NCBI GenBank assembly: GCA_009760855.2
Contig: WPIO01000004.1
Coordinates: 1,042,501 to 1,106,500, forward strand
DNA length: 64,000 bases
DNA from: Cristatella mucedo
Taxonomy: Eukaryota; Bryozoa; Phylactolaemata; Cristatellidae
Reading direction: 5' to 3'
The notes beneath the pieces are model-generated. The model was not told the DNA's origin and ran no database searches. It saw only the letters and a program-made list of their open reading frames with translations. Position numbers and translations under genes: made by a program. Within the stretch, counting starts at the first letter, position 1. Every line of letters starts with the position of its first letter. Below, piece by piece: positions 41,920 to 53,120 of this stretch.

Positions 41920-44085
41920 GGCATCCATGTATCTCCGTCTGTAACTCCACAAAGTCATCAAGACCATGTGGGTGTTACACAGGAGCGTTTTGTATAGCGC
42001 ACTCACAGCCTAAGCAGCTTTCGGTACGCATTCGGTAGCCAACAGACTTCGTCTCACGCAACAAAGAGAAAGTGGGAAGCATAGCAGAGTCAGGAGAGCA
42101 GTTGAGGTAGTGAGTAGCATAGAAGTAGCAGTTCAGGACCGCTGAAAAAGATGTGCCATAGTCGGCAGTTGGAAAGTAGATGTCGTTGCGTAAGAATTGT
42201 GGAAGCGAGTTCCACACTCTGGGACCTGCAGAGCTAAAGCTTCTGTCGCCAGCTGTCTTTAAGCGGAGGAATGGGACAGCTAATTTGTTGTCCACACAGG
42301 ACCTGAGGGCTCGAACAGGCTGAAACTAGTGCAGCAGCTCAGCTAAGTATGAAAGAGCCAAGCCGTGGCGGGCCTTGTGGGTCAGCGTAAGAACTTTGCT
42401 CTGTATTCTTTGCTCAACCGGCAACCATCCTAGCTCTTTCAGCAGAGGTGACACGTGCTCAAACCGCTGGGACTTGAAGACCAGCCTCACAGCCATATTC
42501 ATAGTCCACTGTAGTGGCATAATAGCTTTCTTTGGCAGCCCTGCCAAAACGGAATTACAATAATCAAGCCGAGACAGAACTAAAGAGCTAGTTAAATTTT
42601 TTACAAGCCACTGGGAGATTTTTTACAAGCCACTGGGAGACAGCTCCTAATCTTGGACAGGGATCGGATGTGATGGCTCGCTGTAGAGACAGTCTTCTGA
42701 ATGAAGCTTTTGAAATTGAGGCAGCTGTCGAACACAGACTCCTAAATTTCGAGCACGTAGTGATGGCCGTACAATAACATCACCTATTAGAACAGCAAAG
42801 CCTTTTAATCCGGCCACACGCTTAGGGTGTCCTATGAGCAGCAGTTCGGTTTTTATCATTTAATTTCAGGAAGTTTTCCGACATCCGGGATCGAATATCG
42901 GCAAGGCAAGCATTCAGTTTCTCAGTTGCCGCAGCAGATTCCGATGGTTTAAATGACAAATTACAACTATCGTCAGCATAGAAGGGATATCCTATTCCTT
43001 GGGCCCTGATCACTTTTCCCAGAGGCTGCGTATAAATGGAGAACAGCAAGGGACCAAGTACAGACCCTTGAGGGACTCCACAGGTGACCCTTCTCGTGTC
43101 TTGAGACCTGACCCCCACACGACACTGATTGAACACGATCAGACAAGTATGATTTAAACCATGCCAGTGCTTCGTCTGCCAGACTGATCGTTCAATCATG
43201 TTCTCAATCGTTCAAGCAGAACTTCGTGATCAATAATGTCGAAGGCAGCAGACAGATCTAGTAGAGCTAGGGCAGTGACATTCCCGTCGTCGTTGCCACG
43301 TAGAATGTCATTGTTAACACGGAGGAGAGCAGTTTCAGTAGAGTGCTGCCTCTTGAACCCTGATTGAAATGTTTCTGACATATTATTTTCAATATGTTCA
43401 ACTAGCTGCTTAGCAACAATTTTTTCAAGAATCTTTGATAAGAACAGAAGAAGGGAAACTGGACGATAGTTTGCTAGGACATCTGTGTCTAATCCAGGCT
43501 TTTTAAGACTAGGTCTAACGATTGCCGATTTGAAGGACTTGGGGACGACCCCTCTTCCCAAACAAGCAACGGAAGAAGGGAAACTGCGATAGTTTGCTAG
43601 GACTTCTGTGTCTAATCCAGGCTTTTTAAGAATAGGTCTAACAATTGCCGATTTGAAGGACTTGCGGATGACCCCTCTTCCCAAAGAAGCATTAGAAATC
43701 TTGTTTGTGGCAGGGCTAAGTTGGTCTGCTAGTGAAGACCACAAAGATGTAGTCTTCAGGAGACGAGCTCTTTTTGCTAGACCTTATTAGGGCAGCCACA
43801 TCGCTTGCAGGAACGTCGGAGAACCTTTTAAGGAAGGTCACAAGTTGATGAACGGTGATTGCTTTGGTCGGAGGGGGCTTAGTGGAGGCACGAATGTTCA
43901 CAATTTTTTCAGTAAAGAAGGCTGAAAACTTTTCGGCTGAGCCCTTAATATCTGGGAAGTCAGACCTCACAGTATTGGCCAGTAAATGGTTTACTGTCCC
44001 ATCCACTTCTACTTGCCAGGATGCTGCGCACACAGTAAAGTTAATTATCGCTTTGAAGCTGTATAACCACTCAAATATGTAAATG
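41920..44085 (-). mobile_element. LINE-A (CR1/L2-type non-LTR retrotransposon), longest copy, 5'-truncated and inactive
   Basis: Minus strand, N to C: FSAFFTEKIVNIR (pre-RT linker), [106 protein letters not shown] (catalytic YADD), LGWLPVEQRIQSKVL and RSFSSAGPRVWNSLPQFL, then a 3' end whose + strand reads ATGTATCTCCGTCTGTAACT. Several frame changes (about 43740, 43200, 42850, 42320) and a 124-bp internal duplication (43448-43694) make it non-functional. The endonuclease domain is absent. Confidence 0.93.
43448..43694 (-). repeat. 124-bp tandem duplication inside the LINE-A reverse transcriptase
   Basis: GAAGAAGGGAAACTG at 43448 recurs at 43572, and both copies run to CCCCTCTTCCCAAA. The encoded block [20 protein letters not shown] appears twice in one open frame. 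Confidence 0.95.
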
Positions 44086-44152
44086 TCCGAGCATCCGACC
44101 TGCATAGACCTCATGGGTTAAGCAAGCCGAGCTACATCTCTTATGTGTATCT

Positions 44153-44156
<4 letters not shown>

Positions 44157-44192
<36 letters not shown>
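44157..44192 (+). repeat. (CA)n microsatellite
   Basis: About 17 CA dinucleotides, just left of a SINE-A. Confidence 0.97.
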
Positions 44193-44194
<2 letters not shown>

Positions 44195-44230
44195 GGTGGC
44201 GTCGTGTGCCGGTGTATAAAGGAGCACTGC

Positions 44231-44390
44231 TGGTTTGGCCCAGTGGTAAAGGTGCTTGCTACGACTGAGGTCAAGGTGACGACTATATTTGATAAAAGTC
44301 GTAGGTAGGCTCGAGTCCGGTAGCATATATGAAACGCCTGAATGTAGATATAAAAGTATCTTAATGTACTACACAAATGAATTATATATA
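44231..44390 (+). mobile_element. SINE-A copy, plus orientation, intact head and tail
   Basis: TGGTTTGGCCCAGTGGTAAA (box A), GTAGGCTCGAGTCCGGT (box B), GAAACGCCTGAATGTAGATA and CTACACAAATGAATTATATA. Confidence 0.9.
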
Positions 44391-46146
44391 ATATTGACGT
44401 CATGGAGTAGCCTTCTTACCCCTTTATGCTGTGGTTAAAGTCCTTGTACGAGTTTCGACAGATGAGCTTCGATTGTGCCTTAAAAAGGCAAAGAAATGTT
44501 TAGTGTTCGATGGCCCATGGTAGCGTTGGTTTGTAGGACAGTGATGTGAGTTGCCTTGTGGAGGTACCCATTTCTGGCCCTTCTCTCAACAGAGGTTCTT
44601 GCCACCTCAGTTAACGAAGCAGTAATTCTATGGTTCGCAGTAGTTCTCAGCCTCAAGAGGATAATGTCTTGTTAAGAGGGCTGTGCAGCCCTCAAAGGTT
44701 GCAGTGAGGTTTTTGGGACATCGTAAGATCGTGTTACCTAATTAACCACGGATATTGCAATATTTTACCTCTTATACTCACGCCTGCAGACATTACAGTA
44801 GTGACTAGACTAAATAAATTAGTACAAGCCAAACCTGAAAGCGCTTCAAATGTCTGACAATTGATGAGTAATAACAAAAACGATTTCAGCATGAACAAGC
44901 ACATGAGCGCAAAGCAAATGCAGCGGGGATCAGATGATAACTGAAAGATTATGATTTAAGAGACTGTGAAAACAAATATTATGATCACATATAGGTTGGG
45001 ATCAAACCAACCCATGGGGAACTCTTACTTACTGTCGTAGTGCCCCATTGTAATAATTTAGCTCAAACGGCTATTATAGCCTTGTTGATTGCACAAGCTT
45101 TAAGTAGCATAGAAGAAAAAGTCCTAATTTAAAGTTATACGATCTGTTCTGTTTTTGCCTCACGTTGGTAGCACAGATTCAAGTGCATTGTGGGATTGAT
45201 ACAATCGTTGCTGATCGATCATTTTGGGTCGGTTTGGTTACTGTGTGGATTAGCGATCGTAGCTGTTAGACACCCAGCATCTCACCACCGTCATAATAAC
45301 ACGGCACAGGCTGTCGCGGAGATCTGTGCTTTATACCCGTTTTAATCAGATGTCTGAATATTAAACTTGAATGTCGACCTCAGCAGTGTGTCAGAATCCA
45401 CAGGAAATTGTTAAGCTGAAGGGCAGGTAAAACTTGCGCCAAGCCGTATTGCTCGATCTCAACGGTCTATTGAGCGACAGACATAACTGACTAGTCACCC
45501 ATGGGGTATGACAATCCTTAGGCATGACAAGTCTTTTGTGTGGCCTGTGCTTTGATACCTTTGATAGTTTTAAACAAGGGGACCGATAACACAGCTTTAG
45601 TAATGGTGTTCATTCATTGGTATGCAGTGAGAGTAGTGAGTTCAAAATGGAAGCATTATGCCGTAGCTCAAATTGATATATATGTAGCTATTTAGGTAGA
45701 ACAAGCACTGGTCGGGAATAGTCAAGTGGGGCTTTCACCTTAGGACTGTATATGGACTATTTATTGTTTCTTCTACGCTGTTTGATAAGGTAGAAAATAA
45801 AATCTATGCAGATGCTGGATTGATGCAATTATCTAACGTATGATGGTGCCCTTACTATAGGCAGTGGTTAAAGAGAAAGGTTGATGGTCGATATAAGCTT
45901 TTTAGGCTTGTGCAGCTGAGATTCCACAATGTTCCTGTGCTTGGTAAGACCTACTTTTGTTTACCAGTCAATGGGCAGTCGTGGAAAAGGTGTTTGCCTG
46001 CCACTACGCATAATTCAGTCGTTCCTTATACTCGGTGTAACCAAAGCCAGCAAAGGCCTATCCTCATCCAGATAACTGGTTATCAAAGCATTAGCACTGG
46101 TCCTTGTAATTGGGAAGACCGAAATTCCACAAGTTCTCAATGATTG
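44391..46146. other. unassigned sequence
   Basis: No exon or repeat recognised in 1.75 kb. Confidence 0.3.
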
Positions 46147-46437
46147 AAAACAACTACCTTGAAATAAGCTCGCTAGACGTAAATGTGGCTGCTCAACTAA
46201 GTGCAGTTCAAATTTGGGCAGCTTGTCAACTTTACATGTATCTAGCATCTACATATATTGACCAACAGTAAGTTAGTTTTTATTAGATTTGGTAAAACAA
46301 CTACCTTAAAATAAGCTAGTTAGACGTATGTGTCTGCTCAACTAAGTGCAGTTCAAATTTGGGCAGCTCGTCAACATTACATATATCTAGCATCTACATA
46401 TATTGTCCAACAGTAAGTTAGTTGTTAGTAGATTTGG
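46147..46437 (+). repeat. 147-bp tandem duplication
   Basis: AAAACAACTACCTTGAAATA at 46147 recurs (AAAACAACTACCTTAAAATA) at 46294; both units run through CTAAGTGCAGTTCAAATTTG and CATCTACATATATTG. SINE-B follows the second unit immediately. Confidence 0.95.
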
Positions 46438-46606
46438 TGAGCCGTGATGGCACACTAGGGAAGGCGGTTGCTTTCACGACCTCGGTCCCGAGGCCGTGGG
46501 TTCGATTCCTGCGGTGGGCGATTCTTTATCGCCACTGCAAGTGGTTGTGATAGCCTTAAAGGCTCTTCTGTCGCTATACAAAAAGAGGCTGTTTAATCAG
46601 CTAGTA
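46436..46606 (+). mobile_element. SINE-B copy, full length
   Basis: GGTGAGCCGTGATGGCACAC (box A: TGGCACACTAGG), CCGTGGGTTCGATTCCTGCG (box B), GTGGGCGATTCTTTATCGCC, AAGGCTCTTCTGTCGCTATA and GAGGCTGTTTAATCAGCTAG. Used here as the reference copy of the family. Confidence 0.93.
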
Positions 46607-48640
46607 TTTTTTTAGATTTCTGTGTAGAACGCATGGGTCAGATGTTCAGTCATGTTACGTACCTAAAAGAGCACGTGACCCCTTGCACCTGGCCCATGCC
46701 ATCTGAGGAATACGTTTTTTCCCGAGCGCAGCTGGTAGCGGCTGCAGTCGAGTAAATATAAACCTGTTCACTGAATTCAAAAATGGTTTTCTCCTGTAGG
46801 TGTTGCTTACCGTATCATCAGCTACAGTCCGTATTTGTCAAAAGTGGTGTGCCATTACAGCTGCTGTTGGATTGCATATGCAGCTTTGGGCGTTGACATT
46901 AATATTACTAGCAATAGGATTGACAGTCGATGTTAAAAAGGTGTTGTACTGTTAAATTGGTATTGCAGCCTTCCTCCGATCATTAGCCGTTGCAAAATGG
47001 AAGTGGCTCGATCGCACAGGCTGTTGTAAGGTTATCACACTAAGCATAGTAAGAAACCCTGTATGCACGCAAAAAAGCTACACGCATCAATGGCAACGTT
47101 TTATCGGTGCGAACATAAACAAACCTGGGTGGGATGCTTACATACTGGGCCAGTGGTTGGTCTTGACCTTCTTCTCTGAGATGAGCGTGTGCCGACAGAG
47201 TTGCCATTGTGGACTCCCACATGATTGCGCCAAAAACTCGTAAGTTACGCCGGACAGGTATGGCTATGTGTATGGAGAATCAGGTGTCGTCGTCGGAATA
47301 TTGGTTGCAAGCTACGATGATCCGGTGTTGATGTACATACAATACACGCACAGGCATATACCAGCTTAGTATGAGAAGCACAGCTGAATGCTATAGAGCC
47401 GTAAAAAGAAGTTTAAACAGCGTAGATGCCTGTACTGTGTGGCAGTGTGCCCATGCGAACAAGTTGGAACGAATGTTATAAGTTGCATGGCATAACACTG
47501 TAGGAGCATTAGTGGTTTTACTGGTGCGGGGTAATTCTGTGTGCCATGGTCTTCAAAGTTAAAGCATCGCATGGTGCCCCTGTGTTTGAAAAGCCAATGT
47601 AGAAAGAGCAAATCGTTCCGACGACTACGGTGCAGTCAGCAGTTAATTGTGGCATTTGTAAGTGCCACCAGTTTTTATTGTGGTTGCATTTCGGCGTGAA
47701 GGGAATCGTATCGTAGGGCATAATCCTCGACTGTATGTTCTTTATGGGCGTCCACTTTATATGCGATAAGATTGTTTGTAATGCTTGACCATGTTTGTTG
47801 CTCTCTTAGTCGGGAAAGTAATCATGAAGCAGAGCTTGCACAGCTCTACCATAGACGCTCTTGCAGGCTACGAGCAATCCCTTTCGGTATTGTGTCGCCT
47901 TGGTGTTGTGGTCTTCTTCCCAAATGCCCATTTAATCCAGGTGGCATGCATAATTCTGCCAAAGGTTTGCACTAAACTAAAGCCTGAGTGCTCGTTTATG
48001 TCGTGGTTGCTCAGAAGCTTGGTCACTAGCGATGATTCCGCGCAGTGTTACTATCCGACGGCATTGTAGTTCTCATAATTTAAGCAACTAATCCTGTGTT
48101 GATGCGTACGTTCGTCTGGCAGGAAAACTGGAAGCATCAGCCCACTACTAAGAACATCTTTGCTCAAGAAGTTTGGCTGTTGTAGGAATTGTGATTATGA
48201 CGTAAGCTTGAATAGGAATGCTTGTCCGGTAAAGCATTTGCCTGAAAGTAAGGGGACCTATGGGTAGCTCGATATATCAGAATGAATACTGACTTGCAAT
48301 GAATACAATATCTGAATGAGGACAATATCTGCTTTTTAGTGCGGGTTTTGCAATTATAACCAGTAAGTTGTTTTTGAATGAAAATTTGGCTAATACCATA
48401 AGTACAATTTGCATTAAAGCACCTAACTGTGTGAATGTACAAATACGCTGCATATAAAGTCATGATGGACTTCGGTGGATTATATAATGTACACGATCCA
48501 AAAATGCTGATGTAGACGATCAACTATCTCCTTAACTGCTCCTGGGTTAGCTCCTTATCAAGTGATGATCCCTGTGATGATCGAGCCGATTGCTTCTCTC
48601 TAGCGCTTTTTTTTTTGAGAAGATCGGGGATTCCATCACT
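46607..48640. other. unassigned sequence
   Basis: No exon or repeat recognised in 2 kb. Confidence 0.3.
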
Positions 48641-49855
48641 AAGATGGCGGCAGCACCACCTCCCCTCCCCCGAAATCGTGTCCACTTCCATGCAGCACCT
48701 CAATGTCTACATTCAAGGTCACTAGTGAACTCGTCCTGAAGTTCATATCCTATTCAAAGAAGACAACTAGTCCTCTAGACCCTATTCCCACTGTCCTGCT
48801 TCTACGATGCATTGATCTGCTGCTGGCATGCATTACTAACATCATAAATATATCATTAGCCTCGGGTCATGTCCCAGAACAGCCTGCAGCCACTACTCAA
48901 GAAAGCCACACTAGACCAAGAGAACTTTAGCCACTTCTGCCAGTCTCCCATCGTTTCTATCAGACGCTAGAACGAGTCTCGGCAGACCAGCTGAACTCAA
49001 TTATTGAAACTTTAGGCCTTGCCAGTTCGTCAGGTTTTAGAGCTCTATTCACTCCAACGAGTCCTTCGGGTGTACAACGACCTACTTAGTAATGCATACC
49101 ATCCAAGGAACCTCTGAAATATGGGATACATCAGGGTGAAGTGCTTGGTCCCATTCTTTTCACGTTTTATACTCTTCCTCTTGCCGATGGGATTGCCAAG
49201 CAAAATCTAGGTTTTCAGTCCAGCACGATGAATTCTCTTAACTCCCTTGCTGCATGTATTGATGCATCAGCACATGGATGACAGCAAACTTTCATAAATT
49301 GAATGATGATAAAAACAACTTACTAGTTTTGGACAAACCAAGTGTTACACAGAAATTGGAAAGACTAACGCTCAAAATGGGCTCTGCCAGCATATCTCGT
49401 GTTGAATTGGCACGAAATCGGGGTGCCAATGTTCCAAAGTGACCTTTCGTTAGACGACCGCATCGGCTCCACAATAAAGTCTGCCTACTTTCAGCTACAT
49501 AACATTGCTAGAATTCGGGCTTGTTTAGACGGGGATACCACATCTAAGTTGGTCCATGCATTTAGGAAATCCCGTCTTTACTTCTGTCACTCACTGTTTG
49601 CTGGTCTACCGGCCTGTGTGCACTCAGACACTTACAGCTGGTGGAAAATCCTGCTGCCAGGCTTGTCTGACGTGTGAGTGTAAAAGTTGCCTTATCACAC
49701 CACTTTTCGCCGACCTGCACTGGCTCCCAGTCAAGCAACACATCGACATATGGTTTTGTCACTCACTTTTAGGTCCCTTCGTTCTTTGGCTCCAGCCTAT
49801 CTCTCAGATCTACTCCCCCACCAGGCCAAGCATCGTACCACCTTCTAGTTCGTAC
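48641..49855 (+). mobile_element. LINE-B fragment, + strand, rearranged and inactive (copy 1)
   Basis: Encodes SPLDPIPTVLLLRCIDLLLA and ITNIINISLASGHVPE (N-terminal RT block), then after a gap KLNDDKNNLLVL, FQSDLSLDDRIGSTIKSAYF, IARIRACLDGDTTSKLVHAF and LHWLPVKQHIDIWF. The YADD block is deleted and there are many stops. From 49219 on it is nearly identical to the copy at 52266 onward. Confidence 0.9.
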
Positions 49856-50071
49856 TGACACATAGATAGTCAGGTATGTGTGTACTTAGTATCTAGGCCA
49901 CGTTTCGTGATTACACTACTCGTGTGCATTTCATTCGCACGAGTAGTATAATCGTCAAAACATGCGTGCAAGTGCTGACCAGACCGAGGGTTGCCGGCAA
50001 TGGCCAAGGCATTCCTTGTCGGTCCGTTCAGATGCCTTGACCGGCGCTCCTGCCACAATCGCAAATGTAAT

Positions 50072-50245
50072 GTAATGTATCTCCGCCTGTAACTCAAAAA
50101 AGCCATAACGACTCATGTGGGTGTTACGCAGGAGAGTTGTGTATAGCGCTCACAGCCTAAGCGGCTTTCGGCACGCATTTGGTAGCCAACAGCCTTCATC
50201 TTAAGCAGGAAATGGGAAGCACAGCAGAGTCAGGAGAACAGTTGG
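50072..50245 (-). mobile_element. LINE-A 3' end fragment
   Basis: ATGTAATGTAATGTATCTCC at the left, then GTAACTCAAAAAAGCC and CATGTGGGTGTTACGCAGGA. Ends where a second LINE-A 3' end begins at about 50250. Confidence 0.85.
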
Positions 50246-50249
50246 AAGT

Positions 50250-50745
50250 AATGTAATATAATGTATCTCCGTCTGTTACTCCACAAAGTCATAAAGACCA
50301 TGTGGGTGTTACGCAGGAGAGTTTTGTATAGCCCACTCACAGCCTAAGCGGCTTTCGGTACGCATTCGGTAGCCAACAGACTTCGTCCCACGAAACAAAG
50401 AGAAAGTGGGAAGCATTGTAGAGTCAGGAGAGCAGTTGAGGTAGTGAGTAGCATGGAAGTAGCAGCTCAGGACCGCTGAAATGGATGAGCCATAGTCGGC
50501 AGTAGTTGTAGGAGTAGGAGAGTAGTTGTCGTTGCATAAGAATTGTGGAAGCGAGGTCCACAGTCTAGGACCTGCAGAGCTAAAGCTTCTGTCGCCAATG
50601 GTCTTTAAGCTAAGGAATGGAACAGCTAATTTATTGTTCACACAGGACCTGAGGGTGCGAGCATGAAACTCAATTATTTGATTCAATGACTGATGCAGCA
50701 GTTCAGCTAGGTACGAAGGTAGGCTGACGGCGATAGCCGATGACC
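50250..50745 (-). mobile_element. LINE-A 3' end with C-terminal coding remnant
   Basis: AATGTATCTCCGTCTGTTAC at the left; the minus strand encodes NNKLAVPFLSLKTIGDRSFS, SSAGPRLWTSLPQFL and the 3' UTR. Lies head-to-tail with the fragment at 50072. Confidence 0.9.
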
Positions 50746-51130
50746 TCTGGAAGGGTCTATTGTCACGAACCAATGCACAAATCTGCATTGCTACTAGCTT
50801 AGTCACCGGATATCCGGCTTTTTCTCAAGTTTCCAGCAGGTCAGCAGTGCGCCGCCCGTGGGTGCGACAGAATCGCCGTGTGAGTGACGAAAACTATTAT
50901 TCTTTCGTCGAAATCGCGGCAGCTTTGGTATCTGTCGAGGAGGGAGCGTGGCAGCAGCGTCGCGATGTACTGTATATTGACTCACGTCATATTGAATGGC
51001 TAGCTATTGTCCAAGGGAAGTGAGACCTGGGCTGCCTCTCTGCTCTACCGAAATCCACCGGAAGCTTTCATTCTCAAAATACTATACCTGACAGTTTCGC
51101 CTCGGTGTTACGATGCCACAGATGCAGCAA

Positions 51131-51280
51131 TGGTTTGGCCCAGTGGTTAGGATGCTCGCCTTGAACCAAGGTTAATTAGTTGATTGTATATTAAGACCAA
51201 GGTCATGGGCTCCATGGCGCATCCGAAGTGTTTGAATAGAGATCAAGTTTTGTTAGGGTGCTGTACAAATTAGCTACATT
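51131..51280 (+). mobile_element. SINE-A copy
   Basis: TGGTTTGGCCCAGTGGTTAG (box A), AAGGTCATGGGCTCCATGG (box B, degraded), AATAGAGATCAAGTTTTGTT and GGTGCTGTACAAATTAGC. Confidence 0.88.
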
Positions 51281-51819
51281 TTTATGGGTTTTTTTATAGA
51301 AAGCCAAGCAGTCGCCAATTTTTTTATTGAAAGCCCTCAGCTGTGTAGAATGGCCAATAAACAGTCACCAGGTTGTGGTCTCACGTGACATTTGAAGCCT
51401 GAACGCGAGCATGAGCGTCTTTCCTTTTGACTTTCCACAATGCACCTAGCAATATATAGTAGCCTTGTAGAGCAAGATGGTAGAAGAGGCCGGTCCCATC
51501 CTCGTTACACATCCCTGGCTTGATGCTGCGACATTTTCTTTCTGGCGATGATTAGAAATTGATGGAAGTTTTAATCACACGTTCGGTTGCAGAGCCAACT
51601 TGCACCTGTACACTCATGCCCTGGGAAACTGGTGGTGATTCGTGCATTTCTCGGGCCAGCCCTGGGAAAGAGCGGGCTCGTCGGAAGGAAGGGAAGGAGG
51701 ATGCTCTCAGAAGTTAGGCAAATTGTTGAACTTTCTCGCAGTGCTCGGCATTGGGTAATGCGGCGCCAAACAACTAGGTCGATGACTGGGCGGTCTCACT
51801 TGTGGCAGAGAGTGCCTAA

Positions 51820-52985
51820 GCCAAACCCACACCGAAATAACACTTGCTCTTACCTAAAATTCGCGAGACTGTAGCTCTATTCGTGGAGTTGTCAAGCCCA
51901 AAACCATCTGCAGCCCACAACGACCTACTTAGGCTTGTTTTGCTGGATCTTTCGGCAGCTTTTGATACTATCAATCATTATGTCCTTCTTGAGTGCCTCT
52001 CATCTCGCCTGGGCATTACTGGCACTGCTCTATAATGGTTCAGGTCCTATTTCAGTGGGATACTCCTGAGTATTCATGAGAATGAACAAAGATCATCCGA
52101 GGAACCTCTGAACTATGGGGTACCTCAGGGCTCTCTGCTAGATCCGGTTCTGTTCACTGTTTATACTCTTCCTCTTGCCGATGTGATTGCCAAGCACAAT
52201 CTAGGTTTTCACTCTAGCCAGATGACACTCAGTTGCACCCCTTCGCTTTGATCCCTCCCAGCCCTCCAGCACGATGAATTCTCTTAACTCCCTTGCTGCA
52301 TGTATTGATGCATCAGCACATGGATGACAGCAAACTTTCATAAATTGAATGATGATAAAAACAACTTACTAGTTTTGAACAGACCCAGTGTTATACAGAA
52401 ATTGGAAAGACTAACGCTCAAAATGGGCTCTGCCAGCATATTTCCTGTTGAATTAGTACGAAATCGAGGTGTCATGTTCCAAAGTGACCTTTCGTTAGAC
52501 GACCACATCGGCTAAAGAATAAAGTCTGCCTACTTTCAGCTACATAACATTGCTAGAATTCGAATTCGGGCTTGTTTAGACGGGGATGCCACATCTAAGT
52601 TGGTCCAGGCATTTAGGAAATCTCGCCTTTACTTCTGTCACTCACTGTTTGCTGGTCTACCGGCCTGTGAGCACTCAGACACTTACAGCTGGTGGAAAAT
52701 CCTGCTGCCAGGCTTGTCTGACGTGAGTGTAAAAGTTGCCTTATCACACCACTTTTCGCCGACCTGCACTGGCTCCCAGTCAAGTAACACATCGACATAT
52801 GGTTTTGTCACTCACTTTTAGGTCTCTTCGCTCTTTAGCTCCAGCCTATCTCTCAGATCTACTCCCCCACCAGGCCAAGCATCGTACCACCTGGTTTTTG
52901 GAATCTCGCTCGCACGCACGCACACACTGTTTACTTTATACCTCTTACAAACTTCAAATTCTTTGAAGACGGTGCTTAAGTTCGT
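51820..52985 (+). mobile_element. LINE-B fragment, + strand, inactive (copy 2)
   Basis: Encodes [53 protein letters not shown], then a broken YADD block (frame change around 52212), KLNDDKNNLLVL, FQSDLSLDDHIG, RACLDGDATSKLVQAF and a YLSDLLPHQAKHRTTWF C-terminal block. Stops are frequent. Confidence 0.9.
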
Positions 52986-53120
52986 ATACTTCCAATGCCT
53001 GGAACTCACTCCCGACTTTCGTCACATCTTCTGACGACCACATTCAAACATACAAAAAACGTATCGATTTATCACAGCATTTAATGAGTCCCTGCAATTC
53101 GACCGTTACGTGCTTATCGC

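Noticed and set aside
46436-46520. True tRNA gene
   Set aside because: Box A and box B are present but the acceptor stem does not close, and the sequence continues into a SINE body found in four other places.
50838-50880. 43-base micro-exon between TTTCCAG and CCGT|GTGAGT
   Set aside because: Sites are good, but it is isolated, tiny, and has no partner exons or recognisable product.
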